Program-made: the position numbers and the translations under genes
The notes under the pieces: model-generated
Told to the model about the DNA's origin: nothing
What the model saw: only the letters and a program-made list of their open reading frames with translations
Databases searched by the model: none
Shown: in pieces, positions 36,888 to 47,895 of the stretch
Layout of the letters: each line of letters starts with the position of its first letter
Numbering within the stretch: the first letter of the stretch is position 1
Assembly: GCA_963377175.1 (NCBI GenBank)
Contig: CAUJNA010000475.1
Coordinates: 62,001 to 126,000, forward strand
Origin: Effrenium voratum
Lineage: Eukaryota; Sar; Dinophyceae; Suessiales; Symbiodiniaceae
Direction: 5' to 3'
Length of the DNA stretch: 64,000 bases

Positions 36888-38572
36888 TCAGTCCGTCTTC
36901 CCGGACTCTTCTGTACTATAGTACGACCCCGAGCTCGATCCGCTTTTCGGAGCGCTCCTCGGCTCCGACGCCGGTTGATCGTAAAGGTGCACACTGCCCT
37001 CGGTCTCGCTCAGGGGTGTAGTCGGCGACGGAATCGGTGGCGGAGGTGGCGGCCGCTTCGGCGGGTTCTTCGGCCGAACCAGCGAAACCTTCGGCTCACT
37101 CTCGGGCTTCTCAACGTGGGCCTTCTCCTTGAGCACCCACTTCGGAACCAGCGAAACCTTCGGCTCGCTCTTGGGCTTCGCGATGTGGGCCTTCTCCTTG
37201 AGCGCCCGCTTCGGGTTTGGCAATGGAGGTGGCACCTTCGCCTCTATAGCCGCTTTTGCAGGAGGTGGCTTCACCTGAGGCTTCGCGATGGCTTCCGGCA
37301 CTGACTTTGAGGTCGTTCCTACCGGCGCGCGCCTCCTTGTCTCCCCTTTTGCAATTGCTGCGGCCCTGGCCAACAATGATGGCCTCTGAAGGCGAGTCCT
37401 CTCGTCGCACGAGGAACACGGGTTCCCTAACCCGTCTAGTTGCAGCACACTCTGCTGGATGGCTTTGGCCACCGAGCCCGTTGCTCCGGCTCGGTATGCA
37501 GCTTCTGCCGATGCCGCCTTCCTGAGGCGGTAGTTCGAGGCCAGGTTCTGCTCGCTCGTTCCTTCACCGCGGGATGTCCTTGCCACCGCAAGCTCTTGTA
37601 TGTTCCTGTGCACCGTAACCCGTCGGCCGAGAGCTTTGGCTGCCTCGGCGACCGGTGTCAGCAGCTCGGGCTCAGCGCCCGGTGAAGGCTCCTTTCTTTG
37701 GGCCTTTGTAAACCCCTTCGGCGGTGTCTTCGGAGCAGGGCTGGACTTAGGCGGGGACTTCGGCGGTGTTTTGGGCTGCACCCGGCGCCTCTTCCAGGGC
37801 GCCTGCCCGAAGTTCTCGACCTCCTCCTGGAGCTCCGCAGATGGCTCTTCCTCCTTCTTCTGCGCGAGCTTCAGGAGGCCTTTGAGGATCCTAAACTGCC
37901 GACTGCTTTGGCTTCTCCTCTTGTCTTTGCCAGTCGCACTCAGCCACCACCGGGATCCCGACGACCTAGGCGTGCGAGCGACCTTGGGCTCGGGCTCAGG
38001 CTGGATCCTGCCCCAACTGCCCCAATCGCCCCACACGCTCTCGTCCTCGCTCTGGTCCTTCTGCTCCAGGTCGAAGTCCGTGGCCTCGGGCTCAAACTGC
38101 CTCTTCTGCGGCGGGTGGAGGTCCTCTTTCTTGTCCTCGTTGGTGTATTGATCCAGCTCCTTCTCCTCCTCCTTCTCCTCTTCTCGGCTTCCTCGAGCCG
38201 GTTCTGGGCCCCTGTAGCCACTTGGCAGAGCCTCTGGCTCTGAGGAGAGAGAAGATGCAGCCTGGATCCTCCCCAGTCTGCTTCTGACTCAGCGGCAGGC
38301 TCAGCGGACAGGGTGTCTTCCTCTTCCTCACTCGGAGGGGCAACTATCTCCGGCCTCTCCTCCGGCAGCTCTTCCGCTGCCCCGGACTCCTCGTCCGGCT
38401 CTGCGGCTTTGCCTTTGCCGCGAGCGGGCCGCCTCCACGGCGGCTCCTCCTTGTTGCTCTTGCCCCTGCCCTTCTTGCCCTTATTCCTGCCCTTCTTGCC
38501 CTTGTTCTTGCCCTTAGGCCCCTCGAACGGCTTTCCAAACCAAATGGACCGTCGAGGCTCACCCGCTACCAT
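36888..38572 (-). pseudogene. Extra Lys/Pro-rich ORF upstream of copia gag (copy 2)
   Basis: Same structure as 8740-10424, including the ATG across the LTR and primer-binding-site border (38572-38570) and the frame change near 38250-38290. The shared frame change means it was present in the common source copy. Confidence 0.55.
38556..38571 (-). other. Primer-binding site of copia element (copy 2)
   Basis: TGGTAGCGGGTGAGCC directly after the 5' LTR, as in copy 1. Confidence 0.65.
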
Positions 38573-38686
38573 CAAAATGCAATATCGCGGCTCTGGGGTG
38601 CACTACGGAGCGCACCTTTTGCCTTGAGCCAAAACCACACGGAGTGCAATCAGCGTATTGGGCAATTATGACTATACACATCATGA
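38572..38686 (-). repeat. 5' LTR of copia element (copy 2)
   Basis: 115-bp LTR followed by TTGAA (38687-38691). Spliced-leader-like stretch at 38623-38642. Confidence 0.9.
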
Positions 38687-38791
38687 TTGAAAACAATAAT
38701 AAATAAATTAGAAAAAGTTAATGAATGTAAAAAAGATAAAATATATTATAAATTACCTGCTTTGAATTTATGTAGTTATTCTTTATTTTAA
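38687..38791 (+). pseudogene. 3' part of the small MGSS viral gene (copy 2)
   Basis: Continuation of the interrupted gene from 30516, from the TTGAA copy to TAA at 38789-38791. Confidence 0.8.
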
Positions 38792-38792
38792 A

Positions 38793-38824
38793 TTAATAAT
38801 ATTAAAACAAATTAATATTATTAA
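38793..38824. terminator. Perfect 13-bp hairpin between convergent viral genes (copy 2)
   Basis: TTAATAATATTAA and TTAATATTATTAA pair perfectly over AACAAA. The single difference from copy 1 lies in the right arm. Confidence 0.65.
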
Positions 38825-39051
38825 TTGCTTATACAACTTCTTTCACTTTTTGGCGTTGATGTTGAAACAGTGCTATTTGTTTCATCTATTAAATCTTCTT
38901 CATCAACAAAATTATTTTGAAATCTTAATAATTCCTCGTCTGTTGGTCGTCTTTTTAACACTTTATAAAGTTTATGTATCCAAGAATTAGTATGAAAATT
39001 ATAATTACCACTACGATAAAATCCACCACATCTACATAGTTTCATTGGCAT
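38821..39051 (-). CDS. Small viral zinc-finger-like protein (76 aa, copy 2)
   Basis: Identical in translation to 10673-10903, downstream of the ATPase on the same strand. Confidence 0.6.
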   Translation of the reverse strand: MPMKLCRCGGFYRSGNYNFHTNSWIHKLYKVLKRRPTDEELLRFQNNFVDEEDLIDETNSTVSTSTPKSERSCISN

Positions 39052-39081
39052 ATTATTATATTGTATTAAGTTAGAATATCT

Positions 39082-39846
39082 TTATTCATCATTTGTAATT
39101 TGAAACGCCTGTTCAAAATTGATATGAAACATTTTGTTAATGTCTTTTGAATTCATATTCACGTAGAAAAAAGAATATGGAGCAAAATTAACGGCTTGAT
39201 GGTACATATCTAATAATTGCTGTTTGTCAACAATGGCGCTGTTTTCTTCAATAAAACTCATTAGCTCACTGGCATTTTTCAACCTAAAAATAAATAATGA
39301 ACTGGCATTTAAACGAATGATAGGCGCTAAAACATTGTATTTTTGTGTTGAACAAATCACACTTACTGCATCGTGCCTGCCTCTTGTAAATAATCCATGT
39401 AATAATTTACTATATCTAACAAATTTAGGGTCATCTGCGTGGTCATCTATAACGATTAATACTGAATGTAGTTTCTTTATCTTTTTAGATTTCATATAGT
39501 TAATAATTTTCTTCTGTCTTTCGCTTACATTTTCTAAATCACTTGGATTATAATTATCAAAATAAATTTGTTCTTTTTCATCATCCACGTGCAATTCATC
39601 CCTGATATATTTTTTAACTTCTGTAAATGTAGGGTCGTTATGGACGCTGGGTGAAAATATAAATATTCTTGCAAATGAATTTCTATAAACATTCAATATT
39701 AAATTTTGAATAAGGACAGTCTTACCGCCTGTCGAAGAAGCAACTATAATACTTCTAAATGGTAATTTTGGCACGTGCTCATATTTGGATTGCTTGAGTT
39801 CATATTCAGTTATGTTTATTGGTTTTATTATTGGAACATCTGTCAT
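39082..39846 (-). CDS. Viral DNA-packaging ATPase (A32-like; copy 2)
   Basis: Identical 254-aa protein to 10934-11698: Walker A ASSTGGKT, Walker B ending IDD. ATG at 39846 chosen for the same reason. Confidence 0.85.
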   Translation of the reverse strand: MTDVPIIKPINITEYELKQSKYEHVPKLPFRSIIVASSTGGKTVLIQNLILNVYRNSFARIFIFSPSVHNDPTFTEVKKYIRDELHVDDEKEQIYFDNYNPSDLENVSERQKKIINYMKSKKIKKLHSVLIVIDDHADDPKFVRYSKLLHGLFTRGRHDAVSVICSTQKYNVLAPIIRLNASSLFIFRLKNASELMSFIEENSAIVDKQQLLDMYHQAVNFAPYSFFYVNMNSKDINKMFHINFEQAFQITNDE

Positions 39847-40116
39847 ATAGTTAATATTAAAGATATTTAGAAAATTATATTTAAAAATTAACTTGTAAAT
39901 AATATTAAATGGAACATCTTTTTTTATGATATTCTGGCAGTGAATACCATAAAAAATGGAACAGGCTTTCCATTGTTTCAATCAATAAGCATTGAAGATA
40001 ATTAGTTTTGTGTCTTGCTCGCGTGTGCAATGAAAACCCCAAGTGCTGTGCCCCACCAATATTCTATCATGCATGAAAATACTAAGATTAAATAACTATT
40101 TTATCTTATTATTTAT

Positions 40117-40311
40117 ATGAATAGGAGTTATTCAGATTATATTAATATAATAGATGAAGTAGAGAATATAGAACAAGTTGTTATAACTGACAATAGATGT
40201 AAGAAAGTATGCTATTTTGTTTTAGAAATACTTAAGCTAGGAATAGAATATATCAAAAATAAAAATGTAAATATTAATATAAATGCCAAAAAAGAACAAC
40301 AAAAAGAATAA
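40117..40311 (+). CDS. Small viral ORF, unknown (64 aa, copy 2)
   Basis: Same as 11969-12163. Confidence 0.4.
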   Translation: MNRSYSDYINIIDEVENIEQVVITDNRCKKVCYFVLEILKLGIEYIKNKNVNININAKKEQQKE

Positions 40312-40637
40312 GACAGGTTTAAGTGTTTCTTCAACTGATGCAGAAATTGTTAAAGAAACATCAGTTATTGAGTTTTTTGTCCAATGTGTAAAAAGATGTT
40401 AGAAATGAAAAATGAATTAGAAATAAAAAATAAATAAATTGTAAATGTTCGTGTGTTCCAACAAGTTTCAAAATAAGTAAAAATGATAAGAAAACGAATA
40501 TTGATAAAACTAAAGACAGTATAAATCTGAGAACGGATGTCCATACTATAACTTTTAAATGGGGTAAGGATGCATCACTCTCGGAAAATGGTGATAAGGA
40601 AACTCAGGAAACGATTAAACAAATCATGAAAAAATAG
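40283..40637 (+). pseudogene. Broken viral ORF with Cys-pair motif (copy 2)
   Basis: Same three-frame fragments and same breaks as 12135-12489. Confidence 0.45.
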
Positions 40638-40717
40638 TCTTTAAAGAGTAGATTTAACATAATTGCACTTTATAAATATGTAATTAAATAAATAATTATC
40701 AAAATAAATATATAGTA

Positions 40718-40833
40718 ATGTCTGAAATGAGAATTATACTATTAATGAATTAATGAAGAAGATAACATTAATTGGTAAAAATATCAAAAACTTAAATGAT
40801 ATGATTAAATCCATTGATGACATGGCAAAATGA
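40718..40833 (+). pseudogene. Short viral ORF with frameshift (copy 2)
   Basis: Same as 12570-12685; the end overlaps the next ATG. Confidence 0.35.
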
Positions 40834-41054
40834 AACCAGTTGAACGCGAACAACAAAGCAACGAAGAGAAGGAGAAAATCGAAAAGATATTTCAAGCAAA
40901 ATCTATAGGAAGACCATCGGGCGACTACCCTACAAAGCAAAAGAAATACTGTGATATGTTGAACACAGGAAAAATCAAACAACCTAAAAGCACCACTTTA
41001 GAATTTTACAAAATTTCAAAAAATGATGATGGAGTATATGTATTATTTGAATAA
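40830..41054 (+). CDS. Small viral protein with GRP motif (74 aa, copy 2)
   Basis: Identical to 12682-12906. The perfect hairpin follows at 41065-41101. Confidence 0.5.
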   Translation: MKPVEREQQSNEEKEKIEKIFQAKSIGRPSGDYPTKQKKYCDMLNTGKIKQPKSTTLEFYKISKNDDGVYVLFE

Positions 41055-41064
41055 TTAATAATCT

Positions 41065-41101
41065 AAATAATTCTAATAATATGAATTTATTAGAATTATT
41101 T
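41065..41101 (+). terminator. Perfect 14-bp hairpin enclosing methyltransferase start codon (copy 2)
   Basis: Same hairpin as 12917-12953; the loop holds the ATG at 41081-41083. Confidence 0.6.
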
Positions 41102-41678
41102 TCAGGCAGTGGTTCTGTTGGTAAAGTTGCTCGTGACTGAGGTTTTAATGTTATTTCATTAGACTTGAAAAATGCTGATATCAACACTGGTATTTTGGAG
41201 TGGGATTACAAACAGTTTGACAGAAACCGTTTTGATTTTATTTGGAGTAGCCCCCCATGCACTGAATACAGCATAGCAAAGACTAGGGGAATTAGGAATA
41301 TCGAATATGCAAATAGTAGTCTTAAAAACTATTGAGATTATCAAATATTTCAATCCTAAATATTTTGTAATCGAAAATCCACAAACTGGATTATTAAAAC
41401 ATCAGGAGTTTATGGATGAGTTTGATTATTGTAAATATGGAATGCCTTACAGAAAACGCACTAGGCTCTGGAATAACATTACAACTTGGAAACCTAGAGA
41501 TTTATGTAAAAAGGATTGCGGCAACATCAGGAATAATAAACATATTGAAACAGCACAACGGCTTCCATCGGGCACCAAGGAAAAATGGGGAGACAATCCA
41601 ACAATACATAAGCAGGAAGATTTATACAAAATACCTAGCGAATTAATTTGTGAAATCTTGGTGAGTTTGACGGATTAA
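41081..41678 (+). pseudogene. Broken viral C5-cytosine DNA methyltransferase (copy 2)
   Basis: Carries the same TGA (41138-41140) and the same frameshift (about 41308-41326) as copy 1, with motifs FSGSGS, SSPPCTEYS and IENPQTG in order. Confidence 0.85.
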
Positions 41679-41694
41679 GGATTTTGAGTTTGGG

Positions 41695-41928
41695 TTTCAC
41701 GGGCTTTGTGATAAATGTTTCACAGGTTTTGTGATAAATGTTTCACGGGCTTTATGGAAATATTCCACGGGCTTCGTGATAAATGTTTCACGGGCTTTGT
41801 GGAAATATTCCACGGGCTTTGTAGAAATATTCCACGGGCTTTGTAGAAATATTCCACGGGCTTTGTAGAAATATTCCACGGGCTTTGTGGAAATATTCTA
41901 CGTGCTTTGTAGAACTATTTTACGGCCT
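41695..41928. repeat. Tandem 22/23-bp repeats near the viral end (copy 2)
   Basis: Same array as 13547-13780 with one two-base difference in the last units. Confidence 0.8.
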
Positions 41929-42438
41929 ATTGCAATGTTTAAAACCATACTATAATAATAACATTTATACCCTTATATGTTATAATTATAATGTAAGTAT
42001 AGCGTTTTATATATTGAAGATAAAATCCTACAAGGGACACCACGCCTATTAAAGATATATGATAAAAGTGATGAAACGAAGGAGGGGAGTGATGTTGTTG
42101 CTGTTCTATTTTTGTCCGAGAAATGGACAAATCGTTTTTAGACAGTTCGAATATTTGTTTGATGACAAATATTTTTTGCAATATATTTTGCAAAATTTAT
42201 TTTGAAATGGATGAGGTGAGGAGATTGAGGAAATGACATTTTGAAGGGTAGTTGGTGAAATGAATGAGGCGAGGAGAAAGGAGAAAAGGATTGCGAAAAT
42301 TTTGGAAAATGATGAGAAAAAACGGATGAGATGGACAGAAAGGAATGTAGAAAAATGATGAAAACGAATAAGGGTAGAAGATGGAAAATGAAAAAAGTTG
42401 TTGGGGGGGGTGTGTGTATGAAAGCAATTTATTGCTAG
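41929..42438. other. Non-coding viral end and junction to host DNA (copy 2)
   Basis: Same AT-rich then G/A-rich sequence as 13781-14290, ending at the compositional break near 42438. Confidence 0.5.
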
Positions 42439-42520
42439 GCAAGGCCCTCGACTACTCTGTCGCCTGTGCAGGAAATGGGTGGAGATCTAGGTACCCGCAG
42501 GCTGACTCTCCCTGTTCTGG

Positions 42521-43251
42521 CTATGCCCCAACTGGCTGCGACTGCCACATGGAACGCAAAAGCTGCTGTGTACTCCGCTTCAGATTTCTTTGGATAGACT
42601 CTGTATCCATCAACCATGCAGGGGGACCATTCATCTGTGCTATGAATGTGCTTGCAGAAGACATCATGTTGACTATGCAGTTCCTGTAGATCAGTACGCG
42701 TGCGCTGCCTCTTGCACCTACTGCCCTGCAGACAACATGCGCCCAATCTTCCCAGTGGCCCTCAGAGAACATTGCTACCTCAGTAGGGATGAACCAATGA
42801 AGACTATTTCGAGGATTCTCCCTGGCTGAGAAGCATCCCCTTTGCTGACACGCCCTAAGCTGCTCAAGGACAAACTCGCAGGCCGCATTGTCAGCCTCTA
42901 CTCGCTTGGCATCCCTGCCAGCGAGTCCAGGCAACCCTAACGGATGCTGCTCTGATCGGAGAGGAGGGGGAGCTGTGGGAATTGACGTGCAATCTCCCTG
43001 GCTCGGCTTTTTGTTGAACAATCAAAGGCGACCATGACGAAATCAGCTTGTTGACTCAACGTTCGAAGCCACTCCTGACAGGACACAGAGGACACATCAT
43101 GTCCGGGATCCAGACACCAGTCAACAGGTTCGCAACTCCATCCGCAAAACTGGAGGGCTTCATAAACTGGCATGTTGGGGCCGCTGAAAATGTCAATGGT
43201 CCGGGGAATCCCTTCCTCAGGCAGCAAAACGGCGTTCCCTACTGAACCCAC
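42521..43251 (-). pseudogene. Methyltransferase-like domain of decayed element (copy 2)
   Basis: Same two-frame domain as 14373-15103 (IDIFSGPN, then DCSTKSRAREI, then ARENPRNSLHW). Confidence 0.55.
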
Positions 43252-44579
43252 TGCCTTGCTGGGCTCAGCAGGGCACCCTCAGGCTGTCTTCTTGAAAGGG
43301 CAAGCACTGGCGCCATGGTTCATGTTGCACACCCTGCCATTCCTCAACAGCACTGCACACTTGTGAGCCCCTTTCTTCCAATTGTAAGAGTTCAACGACC
43401 ATGTTGAAAATCGGGGCACAACTTGTCGCCTGCAGACGTGGACGGACGAACAGGTTTGCCTGCAATCATGTGGCCGCCTGACCCTTTGGTTGCCTCAGCT
43501 TTCTGAACAGGTTGTTGAACACTCATCGCTGGTGCCGGGGGGAAAGTCGGGACTGACGGGATCCGGTCAACTGCCCAATGTGCATCTCTTGCATAAAAAG
43601 CTTCTTTGATCACTACACCTAGGGTTTTGTTGGACTGCCTGTAGTTCTGGACCCACTCCTGGGAGTCCTGACACTCCAGCACTGCAGAGCTGTAGCACCA
43701 CACAGCATCCCTGCCGTCCGCGCTGCTCTGTAATAGTACTGCATGACCACGTCCACAGGCACATAGACCGCTGCCGTGGTATCAGAACCCAGGTCCTTAT
43801 CACCGCTTGGGTCCGCCCAGGAACGGGGCGGACACCTGCCATGGCCAGGGCGAGCAAGTAGGTATGAAGCCTGGCCAAATAGGATGGGACATCCTTGAAC
43901 TGTGGCCCGGATTCCTCCGGCGCATCTGTGTAGAGGTTGTCCCCAAGCTTCAGTGTCTTTTTCCTCAGTGAACAGGAAGCGAAATTCATCGAGGTGAGCA
44001 AGGCCCTGATCCACCAGCTTTTTCACCACGGCGTCGGCGAGACTTTTTGAAGAGCTCCTCTGGAAACTGGCCGCTCATGTTCAACATGGCGCAAAGGGAG
44101 GCCTAGGAGTCAGGCAAATCACTTGTGCACTCAACTTAGCAGCACTGCTACACAACTGTTGAGAGTTATCATGACATGACATGAGACAGAGATCCATCCC
44201 TGTGCCATACATGGAGCAACCGAGAACGCGAGACAGTCCAACACACGTCAAACCGCCTAAGGCCGGCTTGCCCTGTGGCAGGCAACACAGGCTTCGTCCT
44301 GCGCCCCCCCGTTTTCTCCGATCTCACCGCTCTAAATCGCCGACACGCACCCCGAAAAAGGCAGGAAAAGCATTGGGCGCCCTGCGTCGCGGGGGTCAAC
44401 AAATTCTAATATTGCGCTAATGCCAGATCTGAGATGATAACATGAGCTTGAGTGAACACTGGCATGCACATCTGACCTATGAGGGCACCTAGCATGATTC
44501 TCAGCCGGTATGCACCCGGACGCTTGCCGGCCAAAGCTCCAAGCAGTCCTTGCAGACCTCATGATTCATGGCCAAGACT

Positions 44580-45092
44580 TCAAAGAAAGATGTCCGCATA
44601 GGTGCTTGATCCTCGCCGCCACTGACACAATGGAACACCTTCTGAAATTGCATGGCACTTGGCTGCACGCTGAAACAAGGAGTAGCCCTGGATTGGCGCT
44701 GCCGCGCCAGCCCGGAGCCTCATGCGGCGAACAGCTGCTTCTGCCCATGCAAAATTGTCTTCACCTTGCCCGCCACTCCACATCTTGTGGATCTCAATTG
44801 CACGCACCTCCCCAATCCGGCCCGCTGCCTCATTCACACCACAGCCTGTAAGCGCGCAGATAACAGGGACTGAAGCATAAGGGACTCGGCGAACTCCAGC
44901 CATACAGTGAATCAGAATGGACTCACCGCGGCGAAGTGAAAGTTCAATAACGTGCCAGGCAGGAAGCAACTGGTCATCCCTGACCCTGCTGTCGGCACAG
45001 AAATGAATATTCATGATGCCCGGGGGCAGACTGCCTTGGACCTGCTTGACATCCTTGCTCTGCAGCTGGCCCAAAAAGGTAGTGACCACCAA
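44580..45092 (-). pseudogene. Dual-specificity-phosphatase-like domain of decayed element (copy 2)
   Basis: Same 170-aa ORF as 16432-16944 with the HC-x5-R loop IHCMAGVRR. Confidence 0.5.
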
Positions 45093-47164
45093 CTTGATGT
45101 CATCCAGGCGTGGAGATCATGCGTAGGCAATGGCCCCAGCCACAATCGGCCCATCCCAGGCCACAGACGAACCATGGATGGAGGCTAGGCTTACCTGAAT
45201 GCCCCGGCCGGAACGGGCATCTGCCAGCCTTCCAGGCGCTGGCCCTAGCTCAGCGAGACCAAGTCCGAAGCGCAGCACTGGTGATGCGGTGCCAGGTCCC
45301 CTCGCTTGGAGGCGGCCCCGGCTGATCCCTCAGCCAAGGGCAGGGCAGGATCAGCCACTGAGAAAGGCGCTCCCGCTCCTCCCACAGCTGGCTCATCCGC
45401 CCCGGAAGGCCCCACCATCGGCCACTGCTGTCCTGCAACCCCCTTGAAGGTCTCCACCCGCATGTATTTCTTCGCGAAACACTCCACTGCACAGCTGGGT
45501 GTTGACCGGCATTTGCAGAGCACACGGCGCAACGGTTCTTCAACTGGCACGCTGGATCGGAACAGGCTGCGGTTTGGTGTGGGAAGCAGAGCTTAGGATG
45601 TTTTAGTGCGCAACAGCAGCGCTTTCCCCGGGATGATGTCAAGAAGGGGAGCCTCCTGGTACGCCATTGAAACTGGAGCAGCTGGCTGTGACAAGCGAAA
45701 TCTCCTAGCTGCTCGAGCTGCCAGCTCCACCGAAGCCATACTGTGTGCGATTCTGCAACCAAGCTCTTGTCAACGCTGAAAGAGACATCAGGGACCAAAG
45801 CCTTCCAAGCCTCCACGCCTAATGACTCCCATGTTGTGATTTTGGTCGTCAGCAAAAGTTTCGTACGAACTGCCCGCATAGCGAGCGGGCATTTCGGATA
45901 TGGACTCCTGTGGCTTAAGTTGCCAATCGCTCAAGGCTCTAGTCTCATTAGGGTCCAGTCCCAAAATTAGTAACTGGTCAGCACTGCCACGTTAGATGCC
46001 GATGCTTGCAAGGATCGCCGCACCGCCTCCGTGGCTGCCTGGCACTGAGCTGCTCCTGCTTAATCGTGTCAAAGATCAGGCCTAGTCGCCGCCGCTCCAA
46101 CACACTGATCGGCAGATAGACAGCCTTGTAAGCATCCCACCAGTCGAATTCCACAGACCGCGCCTGCCTCCGTTGCGCAACCTGAATCCCCCAAGTAACT
46201 GCCTCCACAGAGTCTTTGGGGCCAGGTGCATCGGGGAGCTTCAACGGGGCCATTTCAACTACTCTTGCAGGTTGAAACACAAGAAGAGTAGCGATGGCCA
46301 GAAAGAGAACCTTCAGAAAACTGAACCAAGGGGGGGATGCCATGTGAAGATTCTAAGATGCCCTGTGTTCTCAAAGACAGGCTTCGGAAAACTACACATC
46401 TCGGAGCGCTCAGCCACGTCCAAGGTGTCCAAGCAGACCTTCTCCGTCAAGCTGAGCAGCTCGTGGGCCTGGTTGGCATTGGCGACAAAGTCCATGAGAC
46501 TCCTGACAGGCGGAGCAGAGGCTCCCGCCACACTGCCCGCACCAGGCTGCAGCTGCACGGGTCGTACAGCTGCCCACGATGATAAGCCACCCGGCGCCAC
46601 ACACCCAGATCCTTGACCATCGGCAAGGATGCAGGAAGTCCTCTCGCCCCGGCCACAATGGTCTGCATGAAGGCTGGCCAGCGCTGATCCATGCCCCCGG
46701 AGGCATCCGCCAAGACCACATCCTCAGGCACAAGGGCATCGGGGTGAAGGACAAGCAGCATGATGTCCAGGTCATCAACCACCAGAAAGTGTACCCTCCT
46801 CTGGACGCCACACACCTGGGGCAGTGGTCCGCAAGACAGGGACTCTGCAAGAGGGGGCACACCTGATCTGACCTCGACTGGCGTGGCCAACCCTGCCACA
46901 TACGGGTAATGCAATACCACCGTGACAGACTCGAGCAGCTCGACAAGGAGCGGCAAGCCCGCATGGCGGGCATAGCATAGGAAAGCATCCAAGTTCTGAG
47001 GAGTGTTGACAGGCACACGAGCCCACACCACTCGGCGATAGAACATGGGAAACAAAAATAGCTGTTTTGGCTCTTGAGCCAAATATGCCCCAGAGGCGAC
47101 CATTGTTGGTTCAAGCAAGTTCCTGACTCAAATGAAACCGTGTCACCCAAGGCCTGCCAAACAC

Positions 47165-47610
47165 GAACAGGGGACATAGAAAGAGATAGAGAAAGAGATA
47201 GAGAGATAAATAGATAGAAAGAAAGAGAGATAGAGAGATAGAATGATAGAAAGAAAGAGAGATAGAGAGATAGATAGATAGACAGATAGAGAAAGAGAGA
47301 GACAGAGATAGAGGGATATAGAGAGATGGATACATACAAAAATAAGAAGGTAGATATATAGATAGATAGATAGAGAGAAAGATAGAGAAGATAGAGAGAT
47401 AGATAGATAGATAAGCAGATACATAGACAACACGAAAGACAGACAGATAGGTAGTTAGGTATAAATAGGTAGAGAAAGATAGATAGACAAGCAAACGAAA
47501 GAAAGAAAGAAAAGACAGATAGAAACAAGGAAAGAAGGAAAGAAAGGAAGAAAGGAAGAATGACGGAGAAAAAGAGTCAAGAAAAGAAAGAGAAAGAGAA
47601 CTATAGTTTG
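47165..47610. repeat. GATA/GA-rich microsatellite
   Basis: About 440 bases of AGAT, AGAG and AAAG words on the plus strand with no coding structure; long open frames here (Ser/Leu/Tyr-rich on the minus strand) are products of the repeat. Confidence 0.85.
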
Positions 47611-47895
47611 TATATTGTTGAAACTTCCGCCCACCGGCTTCGCCGGCTCTACTGGTAATGTGTCATTTGACTCTACAACGCTCTGGGTCGAATTTCGCAA
47701 ACACACATGACTCCCGAACAAATGACGTGCATGCGCCTGTCTTCAAGACCCATCTGAAGGTCATCAGATTCGCCAACCAAAGACAGCCCCTTGCTTCCCG
47801 CAAATAGACCTTGACCCTCTCAGCCCTTCTCTTGCACCCGGACATGACCACAGGACGATTCCACAAGCAACGCACATTCACCAGTTGTCTCTAGT

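Larger units (their letters stand above)
30639..38691 (-). mobile_element. Full-length Ty1/copia retrotransposon (copy 2)
   Basis: The element spans 30644-38686 with TTGAA at both sides. It is four bases longer than copy 1 because of CTTT near 35251 at the gag-pol overlap. Pol differs by several amino acids: PEAP for PDPP, KTN for KTK, AALK for AVLK, RQIE for RQLE, TRFL for TRLL. The LTRs keep the same single internal difference (G30729 versus A38657). Confidence 0.93.
42438..47118 (-). pseudogene. Decayed host retroelement-type polyprotein (copy 2, extends further)
   Basis: Copies 14290-18288 up to 46436 and adds the missing upstream part. The new part (46447-47118) is an open 223-aa stretch with a HFLVVDDLDIMLLVLHPDAL segment and a DASGGMDQRWPAFMQTI segment, without a recognised domain. 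Downstream follow the phosphatase-like (44580-45092) and methyltransferase-like (42521-43251) domains. A spliced-leader-like sequence at 47073-47088 lies just ahead of an in-frame ATG (47047), which would fit a retroposed mRNA. The upstream boundary is then near 47.09 kb, followed by microsatellite DNA. Confidence 0.5.

Noticed and set aside
47111..47528. Tyr/Ser/Leu-rich membrane-protein-like frame on the minus strand
   Set aside because: It is the translation of the GATA/GA microsatellite.
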